Shown: positions 49,309 through 58,564, counted from the stretch's first letter. The stretch: DNA of 64,000 bases from RPQJ01 sp963746325 (GCA_963746325.1 CAVVBC010000025.1:1-64000); one strand, 5' to 3'. The notes: generated by a model not told the origin, from the letters alone. Program-made: numbers and translations.

Positions 49309-49758
49309 ATGACAATCGACGCCTTGCGCAACGTCTCGCGCCGCCAGCGCGGCTTCACCCTGATCGAGATCATGGTGGTCGTCGTGATCCTTGGCATCCT
49401 GGCCGCGCTGGTCGCCCCCAACGTGATCCGCCGCATCGACGATGCGCGCGTGACCAAGGCGAAGCAGGACATCCGCGCCTACGAGACCGCGCTCAACCTC
49501 TACCGCATGGACAACTTCCGCTACCCCACCACCGAGCAGGGCCTGCAGTCGCTGGTCACGCGCCCGGCCGACCCGAACATCAAGAACTGGAAGGAAGGCG
49601 GCTACATCGACGGCATGAAGAAAGATCCCTGGGGCAACGACTACGCCTACATCGCACCGGGCACCCGCGGCGAGTACGACCTCTATACCCTCGGCGCCGA
49701 CGGCCAGCCGGGTGGCGAAGGACCCGATGCCGACATCGGCAACTGGAACATCGAATAA
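49309..49758 (+). CDS. gspG: Type II secretion major pseudopilin GspG
   Basis: 149 residues, intact. The prepilin site is QRGFTLIEIMVVVVILGILA (Gly -1, Phe +1, Glu +5), cut by the GspO peptidase, which is not in the window. The globular part has NLYRMDNFRYPTTEQGLQSL and MKKDPWGNDYAYIAPG, with calcium-site residues GADGQPGGEGPDADIGNW, diagnostic of GspG. It forms the shaft of the pseudopilus in the inner membrane and periplasm. Confidence 0.96.
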   Translation: MTIDALRNVSRRQRGFTLIEIMVVVVILGILAALVAPNVIRRIDDARVTKAKQDIRAYETALNLYRMDNFRYPTTEQGLQSLVTRPADPNIKNWKEGGYIDGMKKDPWGNDYAYIAPGTRGEYDLYTLGADGQPGGEGPDADIGNWNIE

Positions 49759-49762
49759 CACC

Positions 49763-50314
49763 GTGCCGCGGCGTCGGGCCGCCAGCCGCGATGCAGGGTT
49801 CACCCTGCTCGAGCTGCTCGTCGTCATCGTGATCATCGGCATCCTGACGTCGATGGCGGTGATCTCGGTGAACGTGCTCGGCGGCGACCACGAGATGCAG
49901 CAGGAAGCCGAGCGTCTGCAGGCCATCCTGCTGCAGACGCGCGAAGACGCCATCATGCAGAGCCGCGACATCGGCCTGCGCCTCGACGAGACCGGCTTCG
50001 AATTCCTCGAATACGACGGCCGCACGGAACGCTGGGTGGCCGTCGAGAACGATCCGCTGCTGCGCATGCGTGAATTGCCCGATGGGCTGCGCATGGCGCT
50101 GCGCATCGAAGACCGCGACGTGGTGCTGAAGCCGCGGCAGCCCGCGACCGAGCGCGACCCGATCAGCCCGCAGATCGTGCTGCAGGCGGCGGGCGAACTC
50201 GTGCCGTTCGACGTCGTCTTCCGGCGTGACGGCACCGACCAGAAGCGCCGGGTCAGCGGCACGATCGAAGGCAGGATCGAAGTGCACGACGACGCGCAGG
50301 AGACCCGCCGGTGA
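49763..50314 (+). CDS. gspH: Type II secretion minor pseudopilin GspH
   Basis: 183 residues from GTG 49763, four bases after the gspG stop. Prepilin site DAGFTLLELLVVIVIIGILT. The GspH domain reads EAERLQAILLQTREDAIMQS, RDIGLRLDETGFEFLEYDG and PLLRMRELPDGLRMALRI. It joins the pseudopilus tip. The last bases overlap the gspI ATG. Confidence 0.92.
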   Translation: MPRRRAASRDAGFTLLELLVVIVIIGILTSMAVISVNVLGGDHEMQQEAERLQAILLQTREDAIMQSRDIGLRLDETGFEFLEYDGRTERWVAVENDPLLRMRELPDGLRMALRIEDRDVVLKPRQPATERDPISPQIVLQAAGELVPFDVVFRRDGTDQKRRVSGTIEGRIEVHDDAQETRR

Positions 50315-50979
50315 TGCGCGTGCGCGGCAATTCCCGGTCGGGCCCTTTCCCGGAGCGCGTGTCTGCCTTTCCAAGCGCAGGGATAGGGCCCGACCGGGAA
50401 TTACCGCGCACCCGTGCTGGTTCGTCGGGCCTGCATGTTCAGCGCGGCTTCACGCTGATCGAGGTGCTGGCCGCGCTCGTGATCGTCGCGCTCGGCATGA
50501 TCGCGGCCATCCAGGCAGTGACGCAGTCCGCGCGCAACGGCGTGTACCTGCGTGACAAGACCCTCGCGCACTGGATCGGCATGAACGTGCTGACCGAGCG
50601 TCGCCTGCAGCCGGCGCCGCCCGACGTCGCTGAATCGACGGGTCGCGTCGAGTACGCGGGCCAGTTGTGGCAGTGGTCGATGAAGGTCACGCAGACGCAG
50701 GTGACTTCGCTGCGGCGCATGGACATCCGCGTCCGGCGGGCCGACGCGCCGGAGAACACGTCGCTCGCCACCGTGTCGGGTTTCTATGGCACGGCGATTG
50801 GCGGCGCGAGCAGCGGCGGTCCGCTGCAATGGGCCGGACCTGGCGCCCCGGGCACGGGTGGCGAAACGCCGGAAGAAGAAACGGGCCAGAACACGGGCGA
50901 AGGGGGTGGCAGCACGATACCGCCGCCTGGCGAGGAGCAGCCCGTGCTGCCACCTGAACTGCAGCCCGAAGAACCATGA
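50311..50979 (+). CDS. gspI: Type II secretion minor pseudopilin GspI with unusual leader and tail
   Basis: 222 residues. The prepilin site HVQRGFTLIEVLAALVIVAL begins only at about residue 43; normal GspI leaders are 5-10 residues. Most of the extra leader (residues 4-33) is encoded by an 88-bp palindromic element (50322-50409). The conserved core continues NVLTERRLQPAPPDVAES and YAGQLWQWSMKVTQTQVTSL, typical GspI. The C-terminal 65 residues (GGASSGGPLQWAGPG ... GGGSTIPPPGEEQPVLPPE) form a Gly/Pro/Glu-rich tail not usual for the family. Frame is preserved through both additions. Confidence 0.9.
   Translation: MMRVRGNSRSGPFPERVSAFPSAGIGPDRELPRTRAGSSGLHVQRGFTLIEVLAALVIVALGMIAAIQAVTQSARNGVYLRDKTLAHWIGMNVLTERRLQPAPPDVAESTGRVEYAGQLWQWSMKVTQTQVTSLRRMDIRVRRADAPENTSLATVSGFYGTAIGGASSGGPLQWAGPGAPGTGGETPEEETGQNTGEGGGSTIPPPGEEQPVLPPELQPEEP
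50322..50409. repeat. 88-bp palindromic element inside gspI leader
   Basis: Outer arms of 25 bases (50322-50346 and 50385-50409) are inverted copies with a single mismatch; both contain AATTCCCGGTCGGGCCCT. The pairing continues inward with more mismatches (TTTCCCGGAGCGC against AAGCGCAGGGATA), so each arm extends to about 37 bases around a small loop (GTGTCTGCCTTTCC). It encodes about 29 in-frame residues between the first codons and the prepilin site. It looks like a mobile palindromic unit (REP or Rickettsia RPE style) domesticated in a coding region. No second copy was noticed in the window. Confidence 0.8.
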
Positions 50980-51611
50980 CCGCCATTGCCACGCTGGGCC
51001 GGGCCTCGCGCCAGCACGGTTTCACGCTGCTCGAAGTGCTGGTGGCGATCGCCATCTTCGCGTTCGTGGGCGTGATGGCACTGTCCGGCTATACGCAGCT
51101 GCAGAAGCAGACCGAATACCAGCAATTGCGGCTCGAGCGTATCCGCGAGGTGCAACGCGCCGTGCAGACCCTGGCGCAGGATTTCACGCAGCTCGAGCCG
51201 CGCGCGATCCGCGAGCCGCTGGGCGACCAGCGCGTGCCCGCCTTGGTCGCAGGCGAAGGCATCGAATACAAGGTCGAGTTCACGCGGGCCGGTTGGTCGA
51301 ACACCGCGGGCCTCCCGCGGCCGACGCTGCAGCGCGTCGCCTATCGGCTGGACCAGGACGGGCTCTGGCGCGACCACTGGCGCGTGCTCGATCGCACGCA
51401 GGCGTCGGAACCCGTGCGCACCAGGCTGCTGACGGGCGTGCGGGCCGTCTCGTTCCGCTTCCTCTCGCCCTCCCAGGAATGGGTCGACCTCTGGCCGCAG
51501 CCCGGCGGCAACCCGCTGCAGCAGCAGCGCCTGCGCCCCGCGGCCGTCGAAGTCACGCTCGATCTCGAAGACTGGGGCCAGATCAAGCGCGTGATCGAGG
51601 TGGCCGGCTGA
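50976..51611 (+). CDS. gspJ: Type II secretion minor pseudopilin GspJ
   Basis: 211 residues, intact. Prepilin site RQHGFTLLEVLVAIAIFAFV. GspJ-specific blocks are QTLAQDFTQLEPRAIREPLG, LQRVAYRLDQDGLWRDHWRV and VRAVSFRFLSPSQEWVDLWP. ATG overlaps the gspI stop by four bases; its own stop overlaps the gspK ATG by one base. It is part of the tip complex with GspI and GspK. Confidence 0.94.
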   Translation: MTAIATLGRASRQHGFTLLEVLVAIAIFAFVGVMALSGYTQLQKQTEYQQLRLERIREVQRAVQTLAQDFTQLEPRAIREPLGDQRVPALVAGEGIEYKVEFTRAGWSNTAGLPRPTLQRVAYRLDQDGLWRDHWRVLDRTQASEPVRTRLLTGVRAVSFRFLSPSQEWVDLWPQPGGNPLQQQRLRPAAVEVTLDLEDWGQIKRVIEVAG

Positions 51612-52567
51612 TGCGCGGGCAGCATCCATCGGCAGCGCGCCAGCGTGGCGTCGCGCTGATCATGGCCGTGCTGATCGTCGCGCTGGCGACGATGCTCGCG
51701 GTAAACGTCACGTTCCGCGGCATGATGGACCAGCGGCGCAGCGCCAACCTGTTTGCGCTCGACCAGGGCTTCGAGGTGGCGCTCGGCGCGGAGGCGTGGG
51801 CCGCGGACATCCTGCGGCAGGACGCGCAGGAGTCGCAGACGGATCACCTGGGCGAAGCCTGGGCCAAGTCGCTCGCCGCGTTGCCGATCGACGAAGGCGT
51901 CGGCACGGTCGAGGGCCGGCTGCAGGACATGCAGGGCCGCTTCAACATCAACAACCTCGTTTTCGCCGACGGCACGACCAACGCCAAGGCCGTGGAACAA
52001 CTCGAGCGCATCCTCACGATGCTCGACATCGAGCCCACGTGGGCCGCGGCGATGGCCGACTGGGTCGACGCCGACGTGCAGCCCGGCTTTCCGGACGGTG
52101 CCGAAGATTCCGTCTACACCGGCCAGAATCCGCCGCACCTGGCCGCCAACATGCCCATTACCCGCGTCTCGGAGCTGATGGTGCTGCCCGAATTCGGCGC
52201 GGAACGCTTCCGCCGCCTGCAGCCTTACATCACGGCGTTGCCCGTCGGCAGCAAGCTCAACGTCTGCACGGCCCCCGGCGTCGTGCTCGATTCGCTCTCG
52301 TCGACGCAGCGGCAGTTCAGCCTGAACCCGGACGACCTCGCCCTGCGGCGCAAGGAAATCTGCTTTCCCACGCTGGAAGACCTGCGCGGCACGCTCGACC
52401 AGGCGGACTACGATCAGATCAAGGACACACTTTCGGAATCAAGCACTTACTTCCGCGCGACCGTATGGGTCACTATTGGCACTACCCAGTTCACCCTGTA
52501 CAGTCTGCTCGCGCGCGGTGGCGCCGGAACGGTGCGACCCGTCCTGCGCAGTTTCGGAGCCGAATGA
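51611..52567 (+). CDS. gspK: Type II secretion minor pseudopilin GspK
   Basis: 318 residues, intact. Prepilin-like site RQRGVALIMAVLIVALATML, lacking Glu at +5 as is usual for GspK, which caps the pseudopilus. The large domain has DMQGRFNINNLVFADG, WVDADVQPGFPDGAEDSVY and ITRVSELMVLPEFGAERFRR, family hallmarks, then VGSKLNVCTAPGVVLDSLSS. The paired Cys (NVC and EIC) are common here. Confidence 0.95.
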   Translation: MRGQHPSAARQRGVALIMAVLIVALATMLAVNVTFRGMMDQRRSANLFALDQGFEVALGAEAWAADILRQDAQESQTDHLGEAWAKSLAALPIDEGVGTVEGRLQDMQGRFNINNLVFADGTTNAKAVEQLERILTMLDIEPTWAAAMADWVDADVQPGFPDGAEDSVYTGQNPPHLAANMPITRVSELMVLPEFGAERFRRLQPYITALPVGSKLNVCTAPGVVLDSLSSTQRQFSLNPDDLALRRKEICFPTLEDLRGTLDQADYDQIKDTLSESSTYFRATVWVTIGTTQFTLYSLLARGGAGTVRPVLRSFGAE

Positions 52568-52571
52568 CCGT

Positions 52572-53802
52572 ATGACAGAAACCCTGGTGATCCGTCTCCG
52601 GGCGCCGAGCGACGCGCCTGCGTCGTGGTTGATCGTCGATGCCAATGGGGCCCGCTCGGGCAACCTGCAGAGCGGCCCGATCGCCGATGCCCTCGCCCTC
52701 TCGCAGGGCCGGCGCACGGTCGTGGTGCTGCCTGCGGCCGACGTCACGCTGGCCCGCCCCGACCTGCCGCCGGTGCGCGGTGCGGCGCGCACTCGCGCAG
52801 GCAGTGCCGTTCGCGCTCGAAGAACACCTCGCCTCCGATCTCGAGCACCTGCATTTTGCGGTCGGCACGCGTGATGCCGCGACCAGCGCCACGCCGGTCG
52901 CAATCATCGCCCGCTCGTCGCTCGAACGCTGGCAGGCCGCCTGGGATGCCGCCGGCATCCGCCCCGACGCGGCCTATGCCGAATCCTCCCTGATACCCGC
53001 GGCGCCCAATGCACTGGTGCTTGCGTTCGACGAAGGTTCGCTCTTCGTCAGCCGCCCGCTGGAAGCAACCTACGCACTCGACGCCGAACCGCTGCCGCTC
53101 GCCCTCGACCTCGCGCTGGGCGAGCCCGGCGAGACGGGCGAGCACGTCACCTTCTACGTCAACTCGACCGACTACGAGACGCACAAGGACATCGTCGAAG
53201 GCCTGCGCGCACGCACGGCCACCCTGCAGGTGAAGTTGCTGCCCGACGGCCTGCTGCCGCTGCTGGCCGCGCAGTTGCCCACGGCCCGGGCCATCAACCT
53301 GTTGCAGGGCACGTACGCGGCCCCCACGTCTTTCGGTTCGCAGCTCAAGCAATGGCGGCTGCCCGCGGCGCTGGCCGTCGCGACACTCGTGGCGTTCCTC
53401 GGCGCGCAGGGCTTCAAGCTCTGGCAATTGAACTCCGCCGAGAAGCAACTCGACGCGCAGATCCAGTCGACGTTCACCCAGATTCTGCCGGGCCAGCCCG
53501 TGGTCGACCCGCGCGCCCAGATCCAGGGCGTGCTCGCCCGTGCCGGCAGTGGCAGCCACGCCTTGCTGCCCGCGATGTCGCTGCTCGCGCAGGCGATTGC
53601 GCAGGCACCCACCACGCGCGTCGAGGGCATGAGCTATCGGGGCGGCGTGCTCGAACTGCGCGTGCTCGCACCGAACGTCGAGACACTCGACGTCATCAAG
53701 CAGACCATGAGCCGCGATGGCGCAACCGTCGAACTGCAATCCGCCAATCCGCGTGACCAGCAGATCGAGGGCCGGCTGCAAGTCCGCCTGGGGGCCGCAT
53801 GA
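52572..53802 (+). CDS. gspL: Type II secretion protein GspL (frameshifted)
   Basis: About 409 residues. The cytoplasmic part reads ASWLIVDANGARSGNLQSGP, VVVLPAADVTLARPDLPPVR and, after one slip near 52790, QAVPFALEEHLASDLEHLHF (conserved GspL motif). A membrane helix (LPAALAVATLVAFLGAQGFK) is followed by the periplasmic ferredoxin-like domain. GspL bridges the GspE ATPase (not in the window) and GspM. Its stop overlaps the gspM ATG. Confidence 0.93.
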
Positions 53803-54287
53803 ACGTCCGCGACTGGGTCGACAACCTGAACGCACGCGAGCGCAACCTGGTGTACGTCGCTGGCGGGCTGCTGGCCGTGGCGCTGCTCTACCTCGTCGTG
53901 GTCATGCCGTTCCAGGTGTCCGGCAAGAAAATGACCGCGCGCGTGCAGCAGAAATCCGCCGACCTCGCCTGGATGCAGGCCTCGGCCCCGCAGGCGATGG
54001 CTGCCGCGGGTGTGGCGCAACAGGCGGGCGGCGAATCGCTGGTGGTGCTGGTGGCCCGCACGGCGCGTGAAGCCGGCCTCGGCGAAGCGCTGCGTGACCA
54101 GAGCCCGGATGGCGACGCGGGACTGCGCCTGCGCCTCGAAGCGGCCTCCTTCGACACGCTCGTCACCTGGCTCGGCAGCCTGCAGCAGCAATACGGCGTG
54201 ACGATCGAGTCCGCCAACATCGACGCAGCCGCTCCCGGCCTGGTCAACGCAACACTCAGCCTGAAGCAGGCCGGCGCCGCGGGCTGA
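53799..54287 (+). CDS. gspM: Type II secretion protein GspM
   Basis: 162 residues, intact. The N-terminal cytoplasmic stub RDWVDNLNARERNLVYVAGG leads to a membrane helix (LLAVALLYLVVVMPF) and a periplasmic domain (QKSADLAWMQASAPQAMAAA, FDTLVTWLGSLQQQYGVTIE). GspM stabilises GspL. ATG overlaps the gspL stop (ATGA). Confidence 0.94.
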   Translation: MNVRDWVDNLNARERNLVYVAGGLLAVALLYLVVVMPFQVSGKKMTARVQQKSADLAWMQASAPQAMAAAGVAQQAGGESLVVLVARTAREAGLGEALRDQSPDGDAGLRLRLEAASFDTLVTWLGSLQQQYGVTIESANIDAAAPGLVNATLSLKQAGAAG

Positions 54288-54320
54288 CCGCGCCGCGCGC
54301 CGCTCCAGCCAACACCCGTC

Positions 54321-55103
54321 GTGACCAAACGCACCGTCTGGCTCGTTGCGTTGGGCGTGCTCGCCCTGCTCGCATTCGCACTGGTGACGCTGCCGGCCGG
54401 CGTGGCCACGGGGCCACTGCGCAAGGCAGGGATCGAGGCTGGCTTGTACTCCGGATCGATCTGGTCGGGGCGCGCCACGGCGCTCACCTGGCGCGGTGCG
54501 ACCGTCGGCGACGCCGAATGGGAAATCACGCCCAGCAAGCTGCTGTCGGGCCGCATTGCCGGTCATGCACGGCTCACTCGCGTCGACGGCACGCTGACGA
54601 CCGATTTCGACGTGGGCCTCTCGGGCACCGACGTGAAGCTGAGCAATGTCGATTTTGCGCTGCCGCTGGCCGCACTCGACGCGTTGCCGCTGGGGCTGCC
54701 GCAGGGCTGGCAAGGCCACGCCACCGGCCAGTTCGCGGCCATCGAAGTAACGCAGGGCTGGCCCGCGCGCCTGCAGGGGACGCTCGATCTCGACGGCTTG
54801 ATCGCGCCCCCGCCGCGCAGCGCTCCGGTGGGCAGCTTCCACGCCGTGTTTCCGGCCGCGCAGCCGCGACCGTCGCTCTCGGTGCCGCAGGATCCCGCGA
54901 ACGTGACGGCGCAGGTCAGCGACAAGAACGGGCCGTTTGCCGTGGATGCGCAGCTCACGCTGAACCGCACGCGCAGTTTCGCGCTCGAAGGCACGCTCGC
55001 ACCGCGCGGCCAGGTGCCGCCCGCCATGGAGCGCTCGCTGCAATTGCTTGGTCCGGCCGACGCGGCGGGCCGCCGTCAGTTCAGCGTCGGCGGCACGCTC
55101 TGA
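54321..55103 (+). CDS. gspN: Type II secretion protein GspN
   Basis: 260 residues from GTG 54321, intact. One N-terminal helix (VWLVALGVLALLAFALVTLP) and a beta-rich periplasmic part: GLYSGSIWSGRATALTWRGA, PLAALDALPLGLPQGWQGHA and RLQGTLDLDGLIAPPPR, typical of GspN. It is the last gene of this gsp run; gspC, D, E, F and O are not in the window. It converges on the AddA-like gene with a 23-base gap. Confidence 0.9.
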   Translation: MTKRTVWLVALGVLALLAFALVTLPAGVATGPLRKAGIEAGLYSGSIWSGRATALTWRGATVGDAEWEITPSKLLSGRIAGHARLTRVDGTLTTDFDVGLSGTDVKLSNVDFALPLAALDALPLGLPQGWQGHATGQFAAIEVTQGWPARLQGTLDLDGLIAPPPRSAPVGSFHAVFPAAQPRPSLSVPQDPANVTAQVSDKNGPFAVDAQLTLNRTRSFALEGTLAPRGQVPPAMERSLQLLGPADAAGRRQFSVGGTL

Positions 55104-55126
55104 CGCGAGCGTCGCGGCGACCGCGA

Positions 55127-58100
55127 TTACGCGCTGTCGCCCGCCTCCCACTCGCGCCACGCCGACAGCAACGGAAAGTACAGTCCCAGCCTGATCGGCT
55201 CGTCACCCAGGCCACGCAGCAGCCGGGCGTAACGCTCGAGCTGGCCCCGGTAACGCTCGCGCTCGCTGTCCAGGAACTCCTCGAGTCGCGCGCCTTCGTG
55301 ACTGCTGGTCTTGTAGTCGACGATCCAGCGCGTGCCGGCGGCGTCGACGAACGTACGGTCGACGATGACGCTGACGACTTCGCGGTCGAGCACGCCCGTC
55401 AGCGCCAGTTCGCTCTGCGCGTCGCGGTGCGACGAACGCAGCAGCCACTGGCCGCGCTCGTCCGCGAGCGTCAGGTTGAGCGCGTGCAGCACCCGGGCGG
55501 CTGCCGCGTCGCGCCGCTCGTGCGGGACACCGAGTTCGGCCAGCCCGGCGGCGAAGCGGCGCAGCAGCGCGCGGCGGATGGAGTCGCTCGTCGGCGCCAC
55601 GCCCTGGCCACGCGCATGCAATTGCAGCTCGCGGTGAACCACCGTGCCGACGTGGCGCGCCGTCTCCGAGGCCCAGTCGAACTCAACTGCAGCCGGCGTG
55701 ATTGCGCGCGCAAGCGGGCGCACCGCGATGACGGGTGCCGCCGGCAGCGCGGGCACGCTCCAGCCGTCCGGCAGGTACCGCAGGATGGGATCACGCGCAA
55801 TGCCCGGACCGTCATCGCCCACGATGGCATCGACATCATCCAGCCGCTGCGCGAAGGCCGCCGGGAAGCGCGGATCCTCCCACAGCAGCCCGAGCGCCGA
55901 TGCCTGGTTGGGCAAGCGCACTTTGTGTGCGCCGGTTTGCGGGTCGGCATCGACCGCGCACGACCCGAGCAGGTGCAGCGATCGTTCGGCCCGCGTGGCG
56001 GCGACATACAGCAGCCGGCGCTTTTCCTGCAGCAGCTTGTCCCGCTCCAGTCGGCCCAGCCATGCATGCAGCGGATTGCCTTCGTCGGATCCTGTCGCAG
56101 CGATCGGGGCAATCAGCAGGCTGGGATCGTCCTGCCCGGGCAGCTTCAGCCAGCGCAGCAGCGGTGGAGTGTCGGAGCCGCCGATGCGGTCGAGCCCGGG
56201 CACGATCACCGTGTCGAACTGCAGGCCCTTCGATTTGTGGATCGTCAGCAGTTCGACGCGCGTGCCAGGCTGCGGTCGCGCGGGTGCGTACAGTTGCTGC
56301 AGGGCCTCGCCGAGGCGCGCGAGGTCGACCGGAGCGCCCGGCGCTTCCGCCTCGACCTCTCCCAGCGCATCCAGGTAGGCGCGAGCCTCGTCGATGTGGC
56401 GCTCGTCACCCAGCGTGGCCGGGCCACCGAGCGCATGCCAGGCGCGCTCCACGGCGTCGCGCAGCCCCAGCTGCCGCCGTTCGAGCAGCGCCTGTTCTAG
56501 CACCGGCAGGCAACGCTCGAGCCGCGCCCGTGGTGCCGCATCGAGCCTGGCGCGGCGCGAGGCGTCCTGCAGCATGCCGAGCGCCGTGGCGCGACGGTCG
56601 TCCCCCAGCAGCGCGAGGCAGTCAGCCAGGCGCAAACCGCACCAGGGCGCACGCAGCACGGTGAGCCACGCGGCACGATCACCGAGGTGCGCCAAGGCAC
56701 GCGTCAACGCGAGCAGGTCGAGCACGGCCGGCCGCTCGGCGAGCGGATCGATGTCGGTCGCCTGGAATGGGATGCCGCGACGCACCAGCACTGCCACGAT
56801 GTCGAGCAGGTGACTGCGGCCCTGCACCAGGATTGCGATGCGCGCGTCCGTGGCTTCGTCGAGTCGTTGCCCGACGATATCCGCGACGGTCTCGGCCTCC
56901 AGCTGCCGACTGCGGCGCAGGAAGGCATGCAGGTGCACGCCGCCCTCCGCACCGGCGTCCTCGCTCGCCACGCTCTCGCTGAACTGCACGGCGCCGCGCA
57001 GGAGATCGTCGCGGTCCGGCAGCACGCGCGAGAAACATGCGTTGACCCACTCGACCAGTGGCTGCGTCGAGCGGAAATTGACGCGCAGCGTCAGCGGCTC
57101 CAGTTGCAGCCCGCCGAGACCGTGGTCACGCACGTGCAGGAAGAGTCCCACCTCGGCGTTGCGGAAGCGGTAGATCGACTGCATCGGATCGCCGACCACG
57201 AACAGCGTCCGCCCATCGTCGGGCGTCCAGCCCGCGGTGAGGCTCTCGAGCAGCTGCACCTGCGCCTCGGAGGTGTCCTGGAACTCGTCGACCAGCACGT
57301 GCTTGAGCGTCGCATCGAGTGCGAGCGCGGTGTCGGTCGGCTCCTCGGCCGTGCCCAGCGACTGGCGTGCCGCGGCCGCGAACTCCGGATAGTCGGCCGC
57401 CTTGCGCTCGGCGAAAGCGGCTTTCAGCTCGCCCGCTGCCAGCCGCAGCACCAGCAACAGCGAGCGCAGCACGCGCCACTCGGCGTCTTCGTAGGCAGGC
57501 GGTGGCAGGCTCCTTGCGGCTGCGAGCAACTCGATTGCAGCCGCGTGCCCCGTGAACTCTGCCACCGCGGTTTCGATGCGCTGCTTCAGCGCCGCGAGCT
57601 CCGGCCGTCGCGGATCCCTGGGCAGCACGCCGACGGCCGCGGTGAAACTCCTGCGCGCCTGTCCTTTCCTGTCCCTGGTCAGCAGGAACTCGGCGAGTCC
57701 CTGCCAGTGCGCAACGTCGGCCACTGCGACGCCCGGTACGCCGGCGCCACACTCGCGTATCGATGATTCCCTGCCGTTCGCGGCGAGTACCTGCGCGGCC
57801 CCCTGGGCGTAGCCACAGAGCTCGGCGAGCAGCAGCGGCGGGAAGGCTGCCGCCAATTGCTCGAGGTGCGTCGTGATCACTGCGGCACGACTGGCCTCGA
57901 GCGCAGCCCGTGCGTCGCCCTCCTGGCCATACGCGGTCACGTCGGCAGGCAGCACCGGCAACCAGGCTTCGCGCCGCGCGAGCATGCCGCTCACGAGCTC
58001 GAGCAGCTTGCCGACGTTGTTGTCGAGATGCTCGAGCAGCACGGCGACGGCCTCGGCTACACGCGGATCGTCGGACGGCAAGTGCGACAGCAACCGCTCG

Positions 58101-58564
58101 GCTGCCAGTTCATGCAGCTTGCGGCCATCCTCGTCGATGCCAAGGCCTGCGCCGAGCCCCGACAGCACCGGCAGCCGCCGCGCCAGCGACTGGTTGAGCG
58201 AGTCGATCGTCAGCACGCGCAACCGGCTTGGATTGCGCAACAGTCCCCACTGCAGCCGTTCGTCCACTGCCAGCACGCGGCGCGCAAGCGCACGGGTCTC
58301 CGGCCGCAGCTTCGAGCCGGCGTCGCCGCACTGGCGCAGCGCTTCGAGGATGCGATTGCGCATCTCGGCCGCGGCCTTGCGCGTGAAGGTGATGGCGAGC
58401 AGCGCCTCCGGCCATTCGACGACGGCAAGCAGCGCGAGGAAGCGTTGTGTCAGCAGTTCGGTCTTGCCCGAACCGGCCGGCGCCTGGACGATGAAGCTGC
58501 GGGTCACGTCGAGTGCAGTGGCGCGCGCGAGCGCATCGGCACGCAGCAGGTCAGCCGGTTGCAT
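55127..58564 (-). CDS. addA: AddA-like UvrD-family helicase-nuclease
   Basis: 1145 residues, intact. Walker A IVQAPAGSGKTELLTQRFLA, motif Ia LLAITFTRKAAAEMRNR, Walker B HVLVDEFQDTSEAQ, GDPMQSIYRFRNAEVGLF, TIHKSKGLQFDTVIVPGLDR and VAATRAERSLHLLGS are the UvrD/AddA motifs. The C-terminal RecB-like nuclease has VVHRELQLHARGQG and TRWIVDYKTSSHEGARLEEF. With the AddB-like partner it should process DNA double-strand ends. ATG 58564 has a good GGAGG site and overlaps the partner gene by 14 bases. Confidence 0.9.
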   Translation of the reverse strand: MQPADLLRADALARATALDVTRSFIVQAPAGSGKTELLTQRFLALLAVVEWPEALLAITFTRKAAAEMRNRILEALRQCGDAGSKLRPETRALARRVLAVDERLQWGLLRNPSRLRVLTIDSLNQSLARRLPVLSGLGAGLGIDEDGRKLHELAAERLLSHLPSDDPRVAEAVAVLLEHLDNNVGKLLELVSGMLARREAWLPVLPADVTAYGQEGDARAALEASRAAVITTHLEQLAAAFPPLLLAELCGYAQGAAQVLAANGRESSIRECGAGVPGVAVADVAHWQGLAEFLLTRDRKGQARRSFTAAVGVLPRDPRRPELAALKQRIETAVAEFTGHAAAIELLAAARSLPPPAYEDAEWRVLRSLLLVLRLAAGELKAAFAERKAADYPEFAAAARQSLGTAEEPTDTALALDATLKHVLVDEFQDTSEAQVQLLESLTAGWTPDDGRTLFVVGDPMQSIYRFRNAEVGLFLHVRDHGLGGLQLEPLTLRVNFRSTQPLVEWVNACFSRVLPDRDDLLRGAVQFSESVASEDAGAEGGVHLHAFLRRSRQLEAETVADIVGQRLDEATDARIAILVQGRSHLLDIVAVLVRRGIPFQATDIDPLAERPAVLDLLALTRALAHLGDRAAWLTVLRAPWCGLRLADCLALLGDDRRATALGMLQDASRRARLDAAPRARLERCLPVLEQALLERRQLGLRDAVERAWHALGGPATLGDERHIDEARAYLDALGEVEAEAPGAPVDLARLGEALQQLYAPARPQPGTRVELLTIHKSKGLQFDTVIVPGLDRIGGSDTPPLLRWLKLPGQDDPSLLIAPIAATGSDEGNPLHAWLGRLERDKLLQEKRRLLYVAATRAERSLHLLGSCAVDADPQTGAHKVRLPNQASALGLLWEDPRFPAAFAQRLDDVDAIVGDDGPGIARDPILRYLPDGWSVPALPAAPVIAVRPLARAITPAAVEFDWASETARHVGTVVHRELQLHARGQGVAPTSDSIRRALLRRFAAGLAELGVPHERRDAAAARVLHALNLTLADERGQWLLRSSHRDAQSELALTGVLDREVVSVIVDRTFVDAAGTRWIVDYKTSSHEGARLEEFLDSERERYRGQLERYARLLRGLGDEPIRLGLYFPLLSAWREWEAGDSA

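Noticed and set aside
53634..55160. 508-codon minus-strand open frame under gspL-gspM-gspN
   Set aside because: The plus strand carries three recognisable secretion genes; the antisense translation is Arg/His/Gly-rich and lacks any motif.
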